A model generated the notes under the pieces. The model was not told where the DNA came from and ran no database searches. It saw only the letters and a program-made list of their open reading frames with translations. A stretch of 64,000 bases of DNA. Source: Viola odorata. Its lineage: Eukaryota; Streptophyta; Magnoliopsida; Malpighiales; Violaceae. The stretch lies in the NCBI GenBank assembly GCA_963691705.1, contig OY829541.1, positions 41,495,661 through 41,559,660 of the forward strand. Direction: 5' to 3'. The stretch's first letter is position 1. Every line of letters starts with the position of its first letter. A program made the translations under genes and the position numbers. Positions 1 to 10,090 of the stretch are shown here, piece after piece.

Positions 1-1886
1 CATATGATTTTTGTATACTTAAAAATTACTCCCTCTGGTCTCCAATAAATGACTTCCTCGCATCCCAATATTCAGTAGGGAACACATATCGAGGAGGCCG
101 GATGAGGTACTATTTGACCCAAAAAAATTCCGTACTTTTTTTCGAACGTACGTTAATCCTTAACGTACTTCCGAGAAAACATTTGGGAAAAAATTGTCTC
201 AAATAGTGACTGTTCCGGCCGTCTTAAGATACGTTCCGGAACAGTAAAAGCAAATGCTAAAATGTCACTTATTGGAGACCAGAGGGAGTATTTATTTACG
301 CTATGTGTTAATGCTCGTATGAAATGCTCACATGCTTCATATGATGATTTGTTTATTTTCATGCTTAATTATCGTAAATTGTTCACATGATCAGTTGCTT
401 ATTTTATGCCATGTCAATTATCGTGAAATCATTTGTAGGCTCGCATGATGTTTTATTTAATTTATGCCATGTTTTAATATGAAATATTTGTATGCTCATA
501 TGAAATAAATTGTTTACTTGTTTATCATGTTTATCTAATTGCTTGCTTGCTAAATAAATGTGTGCATGTGCTTTTATTATTTATTGTTTTTCAGTTATTA
601 CTAACAATCTCGCTTTGTAGGCTAAACTTTTAACCTTCGCTCGAAAAGTACGTTTCTTTCTTTCTTTTACTTATTCGATGTGTTAAAAATTATTCGTATG
701 CATGTCATCCCAAAACTAGAAATCCCAATATGGGCCTAACCCGGCCCATAAAGAGAAATTGCATGCATGATCAAACCACCGCATTATCTTCGTGAATTAT
801 TATCGTTCGTATGTGATGTTTAAATTAGACGTTATTTTTAAAATTGCATGTATGAATATTTTAATTATCAACTCATTGTAATAATTAAGGAATTATCAAC
901 TCATTGTAATAATTAAGGAATTATCAACTTGTTGTAATATTAGTTATTTCACTTGTTGTAACATTTAGTTAGATAGTTATTCCGACCTCCAATTTGTAAT
1001 AATTAGATAAGTAGTTTTTACTATGAATTGTGGTTTGTAATAATTAGTTAAGTAGTTAAAAATCATGTATGTTTGTTTATACCTACCTTATGTCAATTGT
1101 TGCTAACCACGGTTTTAAAGAGATGGATCGATCGGGGTTCATCCAAAAGGTAAGCTTACCTTAAAACGTTTCCTTGTATGTTTATTTAAATGCCAAAACC
1201 GAATCGAATGCATGACACCCTAGTAGGCGTTAGAACCTCCCCATTCGCATACATGACATATAGAATTGCTAAAACAATTAAAATCAAACTCATATGCAAA
1301 ACATGTTTATATCACTTGTCTTTCATACCATGAAATTAATTATTTTCTTGCTAAATGCTATGCATGGTGGCTTCGATCCCACACGGAATATGTGCATCCA
1401 TAAAATGTACTTTGTTAGTTTTGCCATGATAGAATCACCTAGTTTAAATTAATCATGCATGGCCCAATGATAAGGGGGGAACGTCCGCTCTAGCATACGA
1501 ACAAACGGTAAACCCGTCCTTCGGTCCCAATCGGAAATAACAAGTCCCAACGAAAAATGCTAAGATGTAACGTCACCTTGGAGGGCCCAAATTACTTGTT
1601 TAAAATGTTTTCAAAATACCTCGCATACCGGTAACCTTTTTAGGATGTGACTTGGGTGCCTAACACCTTCCTAAGTCCATAATGACGACCTCGAACCGTT
1701 GTTCTTTGGTTTAGACCTTTGTGCCTTAGCCTTTTATTTTTTATGCCATGACGATTAGGTTCCCTAAACCTTAGAAAATTAGGGTGGCAACTTCATTTTT
1801 CGCATGATGAGAGACGAGTCCAACGCTTGTCTCGCATCCTTGTCCTAAACCTATTTTTTGCAAAATCAAAAAATAGGGGTGCGACA
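1..1886 (+). repeat. 5' LTR of the Ogre-like element (partial, 3' portion)
   Basis: This is the 3' part of a roughly 2.6 kb LTR and matches the copy ending at 39919 throughout, apart from MITE insertions and scattered substitutions. It ends in CA at 1886, directly before the primer-binding site. It includes a short tandem repeat of about 28 bp around 862-940 (units ending in TTGTAATAATTAAGGA) that is also present in the right LTR. Confidence 0.9.
29..288. mobile_element. Stowaway-like MITE inserted in the Ogre 5' LTR
   Basis: The ends are CTCCCTCTGGTCTCCAATAA and its near-perfect inverted complement, flanked by TA on both sides. The 3' LTR has the unfilled site at about 38098 (AAAATTGTTTATTTACG). 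The interior contains the block CGAGGAGGCCGG and tracts around GTACTTTTTT and ACGTACGTTA that are shared with the MITE in the right LTR, so both belong to one foldback family. There is no coding capacity. TA duplication and CTCCCTC termini are the hallmarks of Tc1/mariner-derived Stowaway MITEs. Confidence 0.85.
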
Positions 1887-1889
1887 GTT

Positions 1890-1908
1890 TGACGACTTCA
1901 CTGGGGAC
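1890..1908 (+). promoter_or_regulatory. Ogre primer-binding site (tRNA-Arg type)
   Basis: TGACGACTTCACTGGGGAC lies three bases after the LTR end. It matches the tRNA-Arg-type primer site known from Ogre elements except for two positions that look like G-to-A and C-to-T changes. Confidence 0.7.
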
Positions 1909-2413
1909 TTTAGGGTCGAAGCCGGTTTATGGTGTTTGCTTTTTTATTATTTACTTGCTTTAAATAAATTATTTTCGTGATTGTTATATGCTATTGGCTT
2001 TAATAAATTGTTCACATGCATCTCATGCATAATGCTTATCGCTGGCCATGATACCCAGTAGGATTAGGAAGGTATTAGTGAAGCCTGCGGACCTGTGTCC
2101 TAGTATGCTTTCATGAACCCTAACTTGGATGTTGAAACCCTAAATGGATTGAGCGCCCAGAATCCTTGTCATGATTTGGTCAACGCTCTCGTATCCATTT
2201 ATGGGGGACCCCTTTTAGGGTAACATCCGGGAAACTTTTCAGCCAGTTAGAAATAGTTGGAGTCACACCAGCACATGCATCATATCCGTGTGCTTTTCTT
2301 TAAAATGCCATTTATTTATATGCTACGATTTTATCTTTATTTTTCTTCACATTTCATCTTTTAATTATAGGATTTTTTTTTCCAAAAAAACCCCGCACTG
2401 TTTATTCACTCAA
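1909..2413 (+). other. Ogre 5' leader
   Basis: This non-coding leader lies between the primer site and the first ATG of ORF1. I see no conserved motif or repeat in it. Confidence 0.6.
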
Positions 2414-2494
2414 ATGGCACCACCCGCGATGATTTCACTTGATGCTTTTGGGAGTCTAAGTTACAAGGATCAGTTGGCACGAGGTGATATGTTG
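2414..2494 (+). pseudogene. Ogre ORF1, first 27 codons, cut by the Tat insertion
   Basis: The reading frame starts at ATG 2414 (MAPPAMISLDAFG) and stays open for exactly 27 codons up to the insertion point. The rest continues in the same frame at 18572, after the second copy of the target duplication. ORF1 is the extra protein encoded upstream of gag in Ogre elements; its function is not established. The coding break here is physical: a 16 kb retrotransposon sits in the gene. Confidence 0.75.
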
Positions 2495-3032
2495 TGATAA
2501 CAATTGGAATGCTCCTGACGGCAATATTGTAGCCAAGGCATCTATCCTTGACGAGTTTCTATACGCTTCCCTGAAAAGCCAACCTATCGCCCGGGCCGGC
2601 GGAAGTTTCCTAGGATGGTCGACTTCAGCGGGGGGGGGATCTCATGCATCTTTACGCGCACGGCGTCATCCCATCCTAGAGGAACTAAGAGGATGCCGCT
2701 CCTGATAGGCCTTATGTGATTATCGCCCGCGATGGCTCACCCATTATCGCTGGAGGCGATATCTTCGGACGATGCTTATCGCTGCACCCTTATCGCCGTC
2801 AGGTATCGCCAACTTCGGCCTATAAATACCCCCATCTTTCCAAACAGAAGGTAAGATCGAGATCATCTTGGAGAACCTCTACCATTCTAAAAACTCGAAC
2901 TGACTTAAGCATCGGAGTGTCTACGCCGGAGTCCCCCTCCGGTGCTTTGCAGGTATCTCTGACGCCGATCGCTTCCCCTCCGACTAGCTGCAGCAGCCGT
3001 TTTCCGACCCGAAGAGATCTCGGATCTTATCA
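2495..3032 (+). repeat. 5' LTR of the Tat element
   Basis: The LTR is bounded by TG and CA and preceded by TGTTG. It contains repeated TTATCGC and GCGAT words in U3, a TATA box at 2821 and an AG-rich region after it. It is nearly identical to 18030-18566. Confidence 0.93.
2821..2829 (+). promoter_or_regulatory. TATA box of the Tat LTR
   Basis: TATAAATAC follows GGCC within the 5' LTR, about 210 bp before the LTR end. Transcription of the element would be expected to start roughly 30 bp downstream. The identical motif is in the 3' LTR at 18355. Confidence 0.7.
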
Positions 3033-3034
3033 AA

Positions 3035-3053
3035 TGGTGCTTTCATTGAGAGC
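3035..3053 (+). promoter_or_regulatory. Primer-binding site of the Tat element
   Basis: TGGTGCTTTCATTGAGAGC begins two bases after the LTR end with the TGG complementary to a tRNA CCA tail. I could not assign the primer tRNA with certainty. Confidence 0.65.
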
Positions 3054-3117
3054 TTTGGTGTATTAAGTGAGTGTCCTTAATAGCCAAGCTCCGTTTAGTT
3101 GGGAGATCGGAACGGTT

Positions 3118-6100
3118 ATGACAGCCAGATCGGAGCAAGACCGGACTACATTTTCTAGTATTCCTTTTTCAACTCGCAGGCGGTTATTTCCTTTTGCTAC
3201 TGCTGACCTCTCTATGACGACGCAATCGACTATCTCGGGACCTCTGGACCTCTCGGTCGGGATCGCCGGAGGATCTATCTCCTCACAGACGGTCATTTCT
3301 TCATCACAGACAGTGGGATCTGATCTTTATACTCCTCTTTTGGAAGGATCTGTGCTTAACAATGAAAATCCCTTTGCTATGGAAATAGCGGCCCTTCGTT
3401 CCCGCCTGGAATATTTGACTGAAATGGCCACTAGAGTCACGCCCGGTGCTTCTGGATCTAGCGTTCCTCCTCGCGTCTTGTTCACATCATCTATTGTCGC
3501 TGATCGACCTCTGCCCCCGTTGTTTCCAGAGAACCCCCAAGTGCCTTTATCCGCAGGAAATCCCTCGGTTGGTCGCGTACAACTCACTCAAGGAGGAGTA
3601 GAGGCTTATGTACCGCAAATGCCGCAAAGACTTCTTCTGCAGGAAGACAGACAACTTGAGGCGTTAAGGAACCGTTGGGCCGGACGGAGGGAAGGAACAA
3701 ACAGGAGTTTATCTCCCGTGTACAGTGAAAGATCTAGTAGCAGAAGAAATCGAAGTCGTTCTCCCAGGAGTCGCAGTCGGTCTCCCAGGCGACATCATAT
3801 ACCTGAACTAAGGGAAGGAGGGCGACAAGGAGACATATCTCCCCCACGTCATGCGCGTGAGATTCTTGATGATACCTCAGGTCACCCTTTCAGTCGTCGT
3901 GTAAGATGTCACAGGGTCAGCAGGCGAGTGAAGCTTCCCGCTGATACTTATGATGGTACTAAAGATCCTATTTCGCACATCAACAAAGTGAAGGATTTCG
4001 TCCAGTTTCAAACTCACAGTGATGCGGCTTTATGTCAGATATTTGTTATGACCTTATCGGGAGTTGCTCGTCTTTGGTTTGAAGGTCTTCCTGGCGGATC
4101 CATTAGTAATTTCGCACAGCTGGAATCCAAATTTCGGAGCAGATTTAGTACAGCAATTCCAATTCGGAAATCTGCCGCAGCGTTATTTGACATACAACGG
4201 AAGCCCCAAGAGACATTGAAAGAATTTCTTAGCCGATTCGATCTGGAAATGTCATTAACGCCGGGCGTTACCGTTGATTTCGCCATAGAAGCTCTGAAAA
4301 GAAACTGCCATTATGGAAAACTGAAAGATGCATTGATGGTGGATCCTCCAATATCCTTGGACGCACTAAGACTTAAAGCCCATAATTATGCGAAAATGGA
4401 AGAAGAAGAAAATAGAAATAGAACATTTGATATGCCGCCTGGGGCACCTCGCATCCCTGCCGCTCCCGCAAATCCTCTGGTTGACGATCATTACACTGAT
4501 GATTACGCTCGACGGAAAGATTACATCCCAAAGACCTGCGATAAGCAAAAAGGAAATTCCTTGAAAGGAAGACAAGGTAGTTCCCCTCGTCAGCGTCAAG
4601 GGAACGCTAACAAAAATCGGGCGTATGATCCGGATTTTCCCTCCTTGAATGTACCAAGAGCGGAGATATTGGCGATAGCGGAACAGCGAGATCTTCCTAT
4701 CCGTTATCCGGCGCCCACGAAACCTAGAGTGCTTTTAGGCAGGAGAGAAAACGCTTACTGTAAATTCCACAAAGCCAGAGGACATTCCACAGAGGCTTGC
4801 AGAGAATTAAGGTGGGCGATAGAACGCTTGGTGGAGGAAGGATATCTGGGAGAATTTGCGACTCAAGTAAGGGAAGATGCCCGAAACAATCCAATAAGAA
4901 GAGCGGTAGACGAGCGACCAAGGCCCCCTCCAGTCCCACAGCCGGATAACGCTCCCAAAGGAAAGGGTGTGGAAACCTTCGCGATAGATGGCGACGACAT
5001 CCCCATAATCAATATCATAGCAGGAGGGATCCCCTACACAGATGAATCAGAACAGTCGATGGTGGCGAAAGGGGAAAAGCGTACGCGAGACGGCATGACA
5101 AAGAAAGGTGGAGCAATAGACATACTTGATCGCATGATCTTATCCTTTTCAGAAGAGGATGAGAAAGGCGTTATCTATCCCCATAATGACGCCTTGGTAG
5201 TCACACCTGTCATCGCCAGTCATGGTATAAGAAGGACTCTTGTGGACAACGGGAGTGCCGTGAACCTTTTTTCGCTGGAAGCTTACAATCTCATGAAACG
5301 CCCCCACGACGAGTTAACGCCTAGTAAGAGACCCATAGTCGGAGTGGATGAGACCCCTATCCCTGTTACGGGAGTAATCACCCTACCCGTATACTTCCGA
5401 GAAGACACTTACAAACGGTCAGAGAATTTGTTGTTCCTTGTTGTGGATCTGAATCTGCCCTATAACGTCATACTCGGACGGCCTTTCCTCAATCGCTTTG
5501 GAGCGGCGATATCACAAAAACATCTAAAGATGAAATACCCCTCCTGGGACGGGGTGGTATCGATAAAAGGTGATCAGAAATTGGCGGCAGAATGCTATTC
5601 GCTCATGACTCGGACGAGCTGCGATAGATACGTGTGTATAGCGGCAGACCCCTACGAGCAGGGTGATGAAAAACGCGCTCAACCCCTTGACAAGATGGTG
5701 CCCGTATCAGTGATAGGCAAAGAGGGAGCCAGCTTCCTGGTCAGCGATAAGCTCAGCCCAGCGGAAAATCTTCAACTGGCACGGCTGCTGAACAAATGCC
5801 AAGGAAATTTCGCATGGGAACCCGCCGATATGCCAGGTATATCCCGAGAAATAGCCGAGCACAGGCTTAACGTTGACCCCAACGCCAAGTCAGTTCAGCA
5901 AAAACGATGGGCGTTCTCCACCGAAAAAGCGTCGGCTGTGGAAAAGGAGGTTGTGAAGCTCCTTGACGCGGGTTTCATTCGCGAAGTACAATATCCCACT
6001 TGGTTAGCCAACCCGGTTCTTGTTCCTAAACCCAATGGAGACTGGCGTATGTGCATTGACTTCACTGATTTGAACGATGCTTGTCCTAAGGATTGCTACC

Positions 6101-8988
6101 CGCTTCCTCGCATAGATCAGTTGGTTGATCAAACTGCTGGGTACGCATATCTAAGCTCGTTGGACGCCAATTCCGGATATCATCAAATCCCTATGGCCCT
6201 AGAGGATGAGGAGAAGACCGCCTTCCTTACTCCTAAAGCCACGTATTGTTACACAACGATTCCATTTGGACTAAAGAACGCGGGGGGCACGTTTCAGCGA
6301 ATGGCAAATAAGATTTTTGAGGAACAGATAGGGAGAAATGTGGAACCATATGTTGACGACCTACTGGTAAAGAGTGCGAATTTTCATGATCACCTGCAGG
6401 ATCTAAAGGAAGTTTTTGATGTGATGACAAGGTATCGCATGAAGCTAAACCCCCGGAATTGCATGTTTGCATTCCAGACGGGTAAGTTCTTGGGCTACGT
6501 AGTTAGCCAGAAAGGTATCCAGCCTAATCCATCCAAGGTTAAAGCTATACATGATATGATATCGCCAAGAACCGTTAAAGAAGTGCAAAGGCTAACAGGG
6601 CGCGTTATCGCTCTGGGACGATTCGTCTCCAAGCAAGGAGAAAAGTGTCTCCCCTTTTTCAAAGTCATACGACGGAAAGCCACGTTCGGGTGGACCCCAG
6701 AATGTGAGCAAGCATTTGTGGACTTAAAGGACTATTTTTCATCTGATTTGTTATTGACAAGGCCCGAGTCCGGCGATACTCTGTACTTGTACTTGGGCGC
6801 GGCAGACGAAGTGGTCAGCGCCGTCCTTGTTCGTGACGATAACCGCACTCATCGCCCAGTTTACTTCGTGAGTCATGTCTTAAAGGACGCGGAACGGCGA
6901 TATGCTCGTATTGAGAAAATAGCGTTCGCCCTTATACAAGCCGCCCGCAAGATGGACCGATACTTCCAGTCTTATCCTATCGTTGTACTTACAGACCAAC
7001 CCTTGAAGAGGATATTTCGAAAGCCTGAATCTTCAGGAAGAATGCTGATCTGGGCCCTAGAACTCGAACAATATGGTTTGAGATACCAGTCACGGCCATC
7101 CGTAAAGGCTCAGGTCCTTGCTGATTTTATAGCGGAGTGTACTTTCACAGAGGACCCTTTGAGTGGTGTACCGGAAGCGGAATGGAACGATATGGATCTC
7201 CCGTTCCCAGAAACTTATACAGATCTTTGGATCGTTCATGTGGACGGAGCCAAAAACCAAGAACTGGCGGGGGTTGGAGTCTTCATAAACGGGCCGCACG
7301 ATATGCATATACGGTATGCTATTCGAATCTTGCATCCTTTGCCCAATAACGCAGCCGAATATGAGGCGTTGCTAGCTGGACTCAGAATAGGAAGAGAGTT
7401 TTCTTCTAAGGGAAGGCGCGATACCGGCCAAACAGGAGATCTGCGTCTAAAAATTTGTGGAGACTCCAAACTGATAATTGACCAGGTCTCAGGACACTCT
7501 CAGGCTCGAGAACCTATCATGGTGCAATACCTCTCTAAGGTAACGCGAGAACTAGTGGAAATAAAGAAAGAGGGCATGCAAGTCAGCTTCGAGCACGTCC
7601 CCCGAGAGGAAAATGCTGAAGCCGACTACCTTGCCAAGCTGGCCGCGAATCCTGAAGCATCTATACCTAAAGATGTGTATTATCGTGAGCTAGCGGTGCC
7701 GTCCTTCATGGAGGAACAAGCCTCTTTGTGTGTGAATGAGCTCGAGAATGATTGGCGGATTCCGGTAATAAAATACCTGATGCACGAAGAGCTGCCCGAC
7801 GATAACGCTGAAAAAATGAAAGTGCTAAGACAGGCTGCTCGTTGCACATACTATAACGGGGATCTAATTCGAAGATGTTTTTCTCACCCCGGCGCCAAAT
7901 GTATAACCGAACAAGAGGGCCTTCACACCTTACGCGAAATCCACGAAGGGATATGCGGAATGCACGCGTCAGGCGGCACCTTGGCGACACAAGTTTTCAG
8001 ATCAGGATTCTACTGGCCCACTATACGAAGGGATTGCCACGAGTATGTACAAGCTTGCCCCAAATGTCAGGAATTCGCTAAAATTCCTCGACGTCCAGCC
8101 ACGGAAATATCGGAAATCATCGCCCCTTGCCCTTTTGCCAAATGGGGGATTGACATCCTGGGTCCATTTCCAAAGGCAAGGTCCCAACTGAAATTTGTTA
8201 TAGTGGCTGTGGACTATTTTACGAAGTGGGCGGAAGCTGAAGCGGTTGCCACAATCACGGCAGAAAAAACATGGCGTTTTTTCAAACATCAAGTTATCAT
8301 GAGATTCGGGGTGCCTCGTATCCTTGTCAGCGATAACGGGACCCAGTTCACCAGCCAATTCTTCAAAGACCAATGCTCAGAATTCGGGATTGAGCAGAGA
8401 TTCTCTTCCGTGGCTCACCCACAAACCAACGGACAAGCAGAGGTAACTAATAGGAGCATCCTCAGCGGTATTAGGAAAAACCTAGAGGGGTCTAAGAAGA
8501 AGTGGGCTGATGAATTGCCATACGTGATGTGGGCATACCGCGTGACCGTAAAAGTCAGCACTGGAGAAACACCTTTTGCGTTGGCTTTCGGAACTGAAGC
8601 CGTTACGCCAGTGGAAATTGGGGCCATGAGCCTGCGGGTGGCTCACTTTCGTGAGGAACGGAACGAGGAACGGTTACGTGCTAATCTGGACGCGTTACCA
8701 GAGGTTCGAGAAGAAGTCCTACTGAAAACGCAACACTACAAAAGAAAAATGGCCCGTTATCATAACAGGCAGGTCAAAGAGCGATTGTTGAAAAATGGTG
8801 ACCTTGTGCTCCGAGACAGGCGAGCAACCGGACAACGTATGGGAAAGCTTAGTCCTAACTGGGAAGGACCGTATCGCGTAACCCACGTTGTCGGAAGAGG
8901 GGCCTATCGCCTGGAGACACTTGACGGTACGCCTTTATCCAACTCCTGGAATATCGCTCGTTTGAAGTTATATTATCCTAGAGTTTAA
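3118..8988 (+). CDS. Gag-Pol polyprotein of the Tat element (intact)
   Basis: One open frame of 1956 codons encodes the whole replication machinery. The frame is open from 3067, but its first ATG is 3118. Counting from 3067, the order is: an arginine/serine-rich stretch (about 215-245), the gag core around YDGTKDPISHINKVKDFV (about 295-420), a CKFHKARGHSTEAC zinc-knuckle-like motif, an aspartic protease with LVDNGS (about 726) instead of the commoner D-S/T-G, reverse transcriptase with YVDD (about 1094), RNase H, a second archaeal-type RNase H starting at WIVHVDGA (about 1388-1530), then integrase with an HHCC zinc finger (CPKC) and the catalytic triad in GIDILGPF, SDNGTQF and NGQAEVT. The lack of any stop suggests the element could still supply proteins. 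The dual RNase H is diagnostic for Tat elements. Confidence 0.95.
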   Translation: MTARSEQDRTTFSSIPFSTRRRLFPFATADLSMTTQSTISGPLDLSVGIAGGSISSQTVISSSQTVGSDLYTPLLEGSVLNNENPFAMEIAALRSRLEYLTEMATRVTPGASGSSVPPRVLFTSSIVADRPLPPLFPENPQVPLSAGNPSVGRVQLTQGGVEAYVPQMPQRLLLQEDRQLEALRNRWAGRREGTNRSLSPVYSERSSSRRNRSRSPRSRSRSPRRHHIPELREGGRQGDISPPRHAREILDDTSGHPFSRRVRCHRVSRRVKLPADTYDGTKDPISHINKVKDFVQFQTHSDAALCQIFVMTLSGVARLWFEGLPGGSISNFAQLESKFRSRFSTAIPIRKSAAALFDIQRKPQETLKEFLSRFDLEMSLTPGVTVDFAIEALKRNCHYGKLKDALMVDPPISLDALRLKAHNYAKMEEEENRNRTFDMPPGAPRIPAAPANPLVDDHYTDDYARRKDYIPKTCDKQKGNSLKGRQGSSPRQRQGNANKNRAYDPDFPSLNVPRAEILAIAEQRDLPIRYPAPTKPRVLLGRRENAYCKFHKARGHSTEACRELRWAIERLVEEGYLGEFATQVREDARNNPIRRAVDERPRPPPVPQPDNAPKGKGVETFAIDGDDIPIINIIAGGIPYTDESEQSMVAKGEKRTRDGMTKKGGAIDILDRMILSFSEEDEKGVIYPHNDALVVTPVIASHGIRRTLVDNGSAVNLFSLEAYNLMKRPHDELTPSKRPIVGVDETPIPVTGVITLPVYFREDTYKRSENLLFLVVDLNLPYNVILGRPFLNRFGAAISQKHLKMKYPSWDGVVSIKGDQKLAAECYSLMTRTSCDRYVCIAADPYEQGDEKRAQPLDKMVPVSVIGKEGASFLVSDKLSPAENLQLARLLNKCQGNFAWEPADMPGISREIAEHRLNVDPNAKSVQQKRWAFSTEKASAVEKEVVKLLDAGFIREVQYPTWLANPVLVPKPNGDWRMCIDFTDLNDACPKDCYPLPRIDQLVDQTAGYAYLSSLDANSGYHQIPMALEDEEKTAFLTPKATYCYTTIPFGLKNAGGTFQRMANKIFEEQIGRNVEPYVDDLLVKSANFHDHLQDLKEVFDVMTRYRMKLNPRNCMFAFQTGKFLGYVVSQKGIQPNPSKVKAIHDMISPRTVKEVQRLTGRVIALGRFVSKQGEKCLPFFKVIRRKATFGWTPECEQAFVDLKDYFSSDLLLTRPESGDTLYLYLGAADEVVSAVLVRDDNRTHRPVYFVSHVLKDAERRYARIEKIAFALIQAARKMDRYFQSYPIVVLTDQPLKRIFRKPESSGRMLIWALELEQYGLRYQSRPSVKAQVLADFIAECTFTEDPLSGVPEAEWNDMDLPFPETYTDLWIVHVDGAKNQELAGVGVFINGPHDMHIRYAIRILHPLPNNAAEYEALLAGLRIGREFSSKGRRDTGQTGDLRLKICGDSKLIIDQVSGHSQAREPIMVQYLSKVTRELVEIKKEGMQVSFEHVPREENAEADYLAKLAANPEASIPKDVYYRELAVPSFMEEQASLCVNELENDWRIPVIKYLMHEELPDDNAEKMKVLRQAARCTYYNGDLIRRCFSHPGAKCITEQEGLHTLREIHEGICGMHASGGTLATQVFRSGFYWPTIRRDCHEYVQACPKCQEFAKIPRRPATEISEIIAPCPFAKWGIDILGPFPKARSQLKFVIVAVDYFTKWAEAEAVATITAEKTWRFFKHQVIMRFGVPRILVSDNGTQFTSQFFKDQCSEFGIEQRFSSVAHPQTNGQAEVTNRSILSGIRKNLEGSKKKWADELPYVMWAYRVTVKVSTGETPFALAFGTEAVTPVEIGAMSLRVAHFREERNEERLRANLDALPEVREEVLLKTQHYKRKMARYHNRQVKERLLKNGDLVLRDRRATGQRMGKLSPNWEGPYRVTHVVGRGAYRLETLDGTPLSNSWNIARLKLYYPRV

Positions 8989-10090
8989 TTTTATCTGCAC
9001 TATTTGGATTATAACGACCCTAACCGTGGCTAACGCTCAATAGGAGAGTTTTCGTGGGTTTGTGGTTGCTTTTGTGCAGATAAAAAGGGGGGTACCCTGG
9101 GAGTGAAAAGTCCTATCCTTGTGATGGTCGGTCTTGATCAGATGGCCCACTAAGTGAGGGCACGACCCCAGTGTATCCTTGATTAGCGTCGGATTGAAAG
9201 ATCCTTGACGCCCCCGGGGGTGAAAAGTCCTATCCTTGTGATGACCGATCTTGATCAGATGGCTCACTAAGTGAGGGCACTGCCCGGTATCTTTGGGAGT
9301 GAAAAGTTCTTTAATGATAACCGATCTCGTGGAGACGGTACATCAAGACAAGACACACCCCAAAGAGTTAGAAACTCTGTTTAGAAACAAGAATCCTATC
9401 TTAACGGTCGGGCTGGTGCAGCTAAACCATTAAGTAAGGACACGGTTCTAAACGAGAGGACAACGCCTATAAAAGTGAAAATTCCCTAGCCTTGTGATAG
9501 CCGTCCCGATCCGACAGCTCACGAGATGAGGCACTTAGAAAGGCCGATTGAGAGATAAGGGAAACGTGAAGGATCGCGTAATTCCAGCTGGTAACCGGAT
9601 AAGTAACCCTTGGCGAAAGGTAGAGCTGAGGGAAAACGCGATTCGAAACGGGTTCCGTGATAAAACCTAATGATAGCAGCGAACGGGCTCCTACGGGTAA
9701 TCACTATCTCTCAAATCTCGTTTTGTTACTGATAATCTACAATTAGAGATGTGCAGAATGCTTCTAAGCAGCGGAAGGAGAGGTGGTCATGATACCGATA
9801 GGCTCATCGAAAGGCCAACCCGACATAGATCTTGGTCTTCTTGGTATAAATACCAAGGATCTGCTCAAGAAAGTAAACGCACCGTGCGGATAAGGCCACC
9901 TCAGTGACGAGAGAAGTCTCGCGATGAGAAAAATAAAAGAGAAATATCGATAAAGGGATTGTCTAGAAATATTAAAGGCATCTCAAGGATTTACAAAGAT
10001 TCACTGTTCAAAATATTGATGCTGCAAAGACAAAAGACAAAGCCAAGCGATATGTGATTGCTGGAGGGAACGGCAAAATATCGCGGCAAA
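8989..10090 (+). repeat. Spacer after pol with imperfect repeats
   Basis: No gene is visible. A module containing GTGAAAAGTCCTATCCTTG, a GATCTTGATCAGATGGC core and CTAAGTGAGGGCAC occurs near 9101 and 9221 (spacing about 118 bp), with degenerate copies near 9296 and 9470. The rest is unique sequence. Confidence 0.6.

Noticed and set aside
3063..8627. Numerous small frames on both strands across gag-pol
   Set aside because: They are shadows of the 1956-codon gag-pol gene in other frames.
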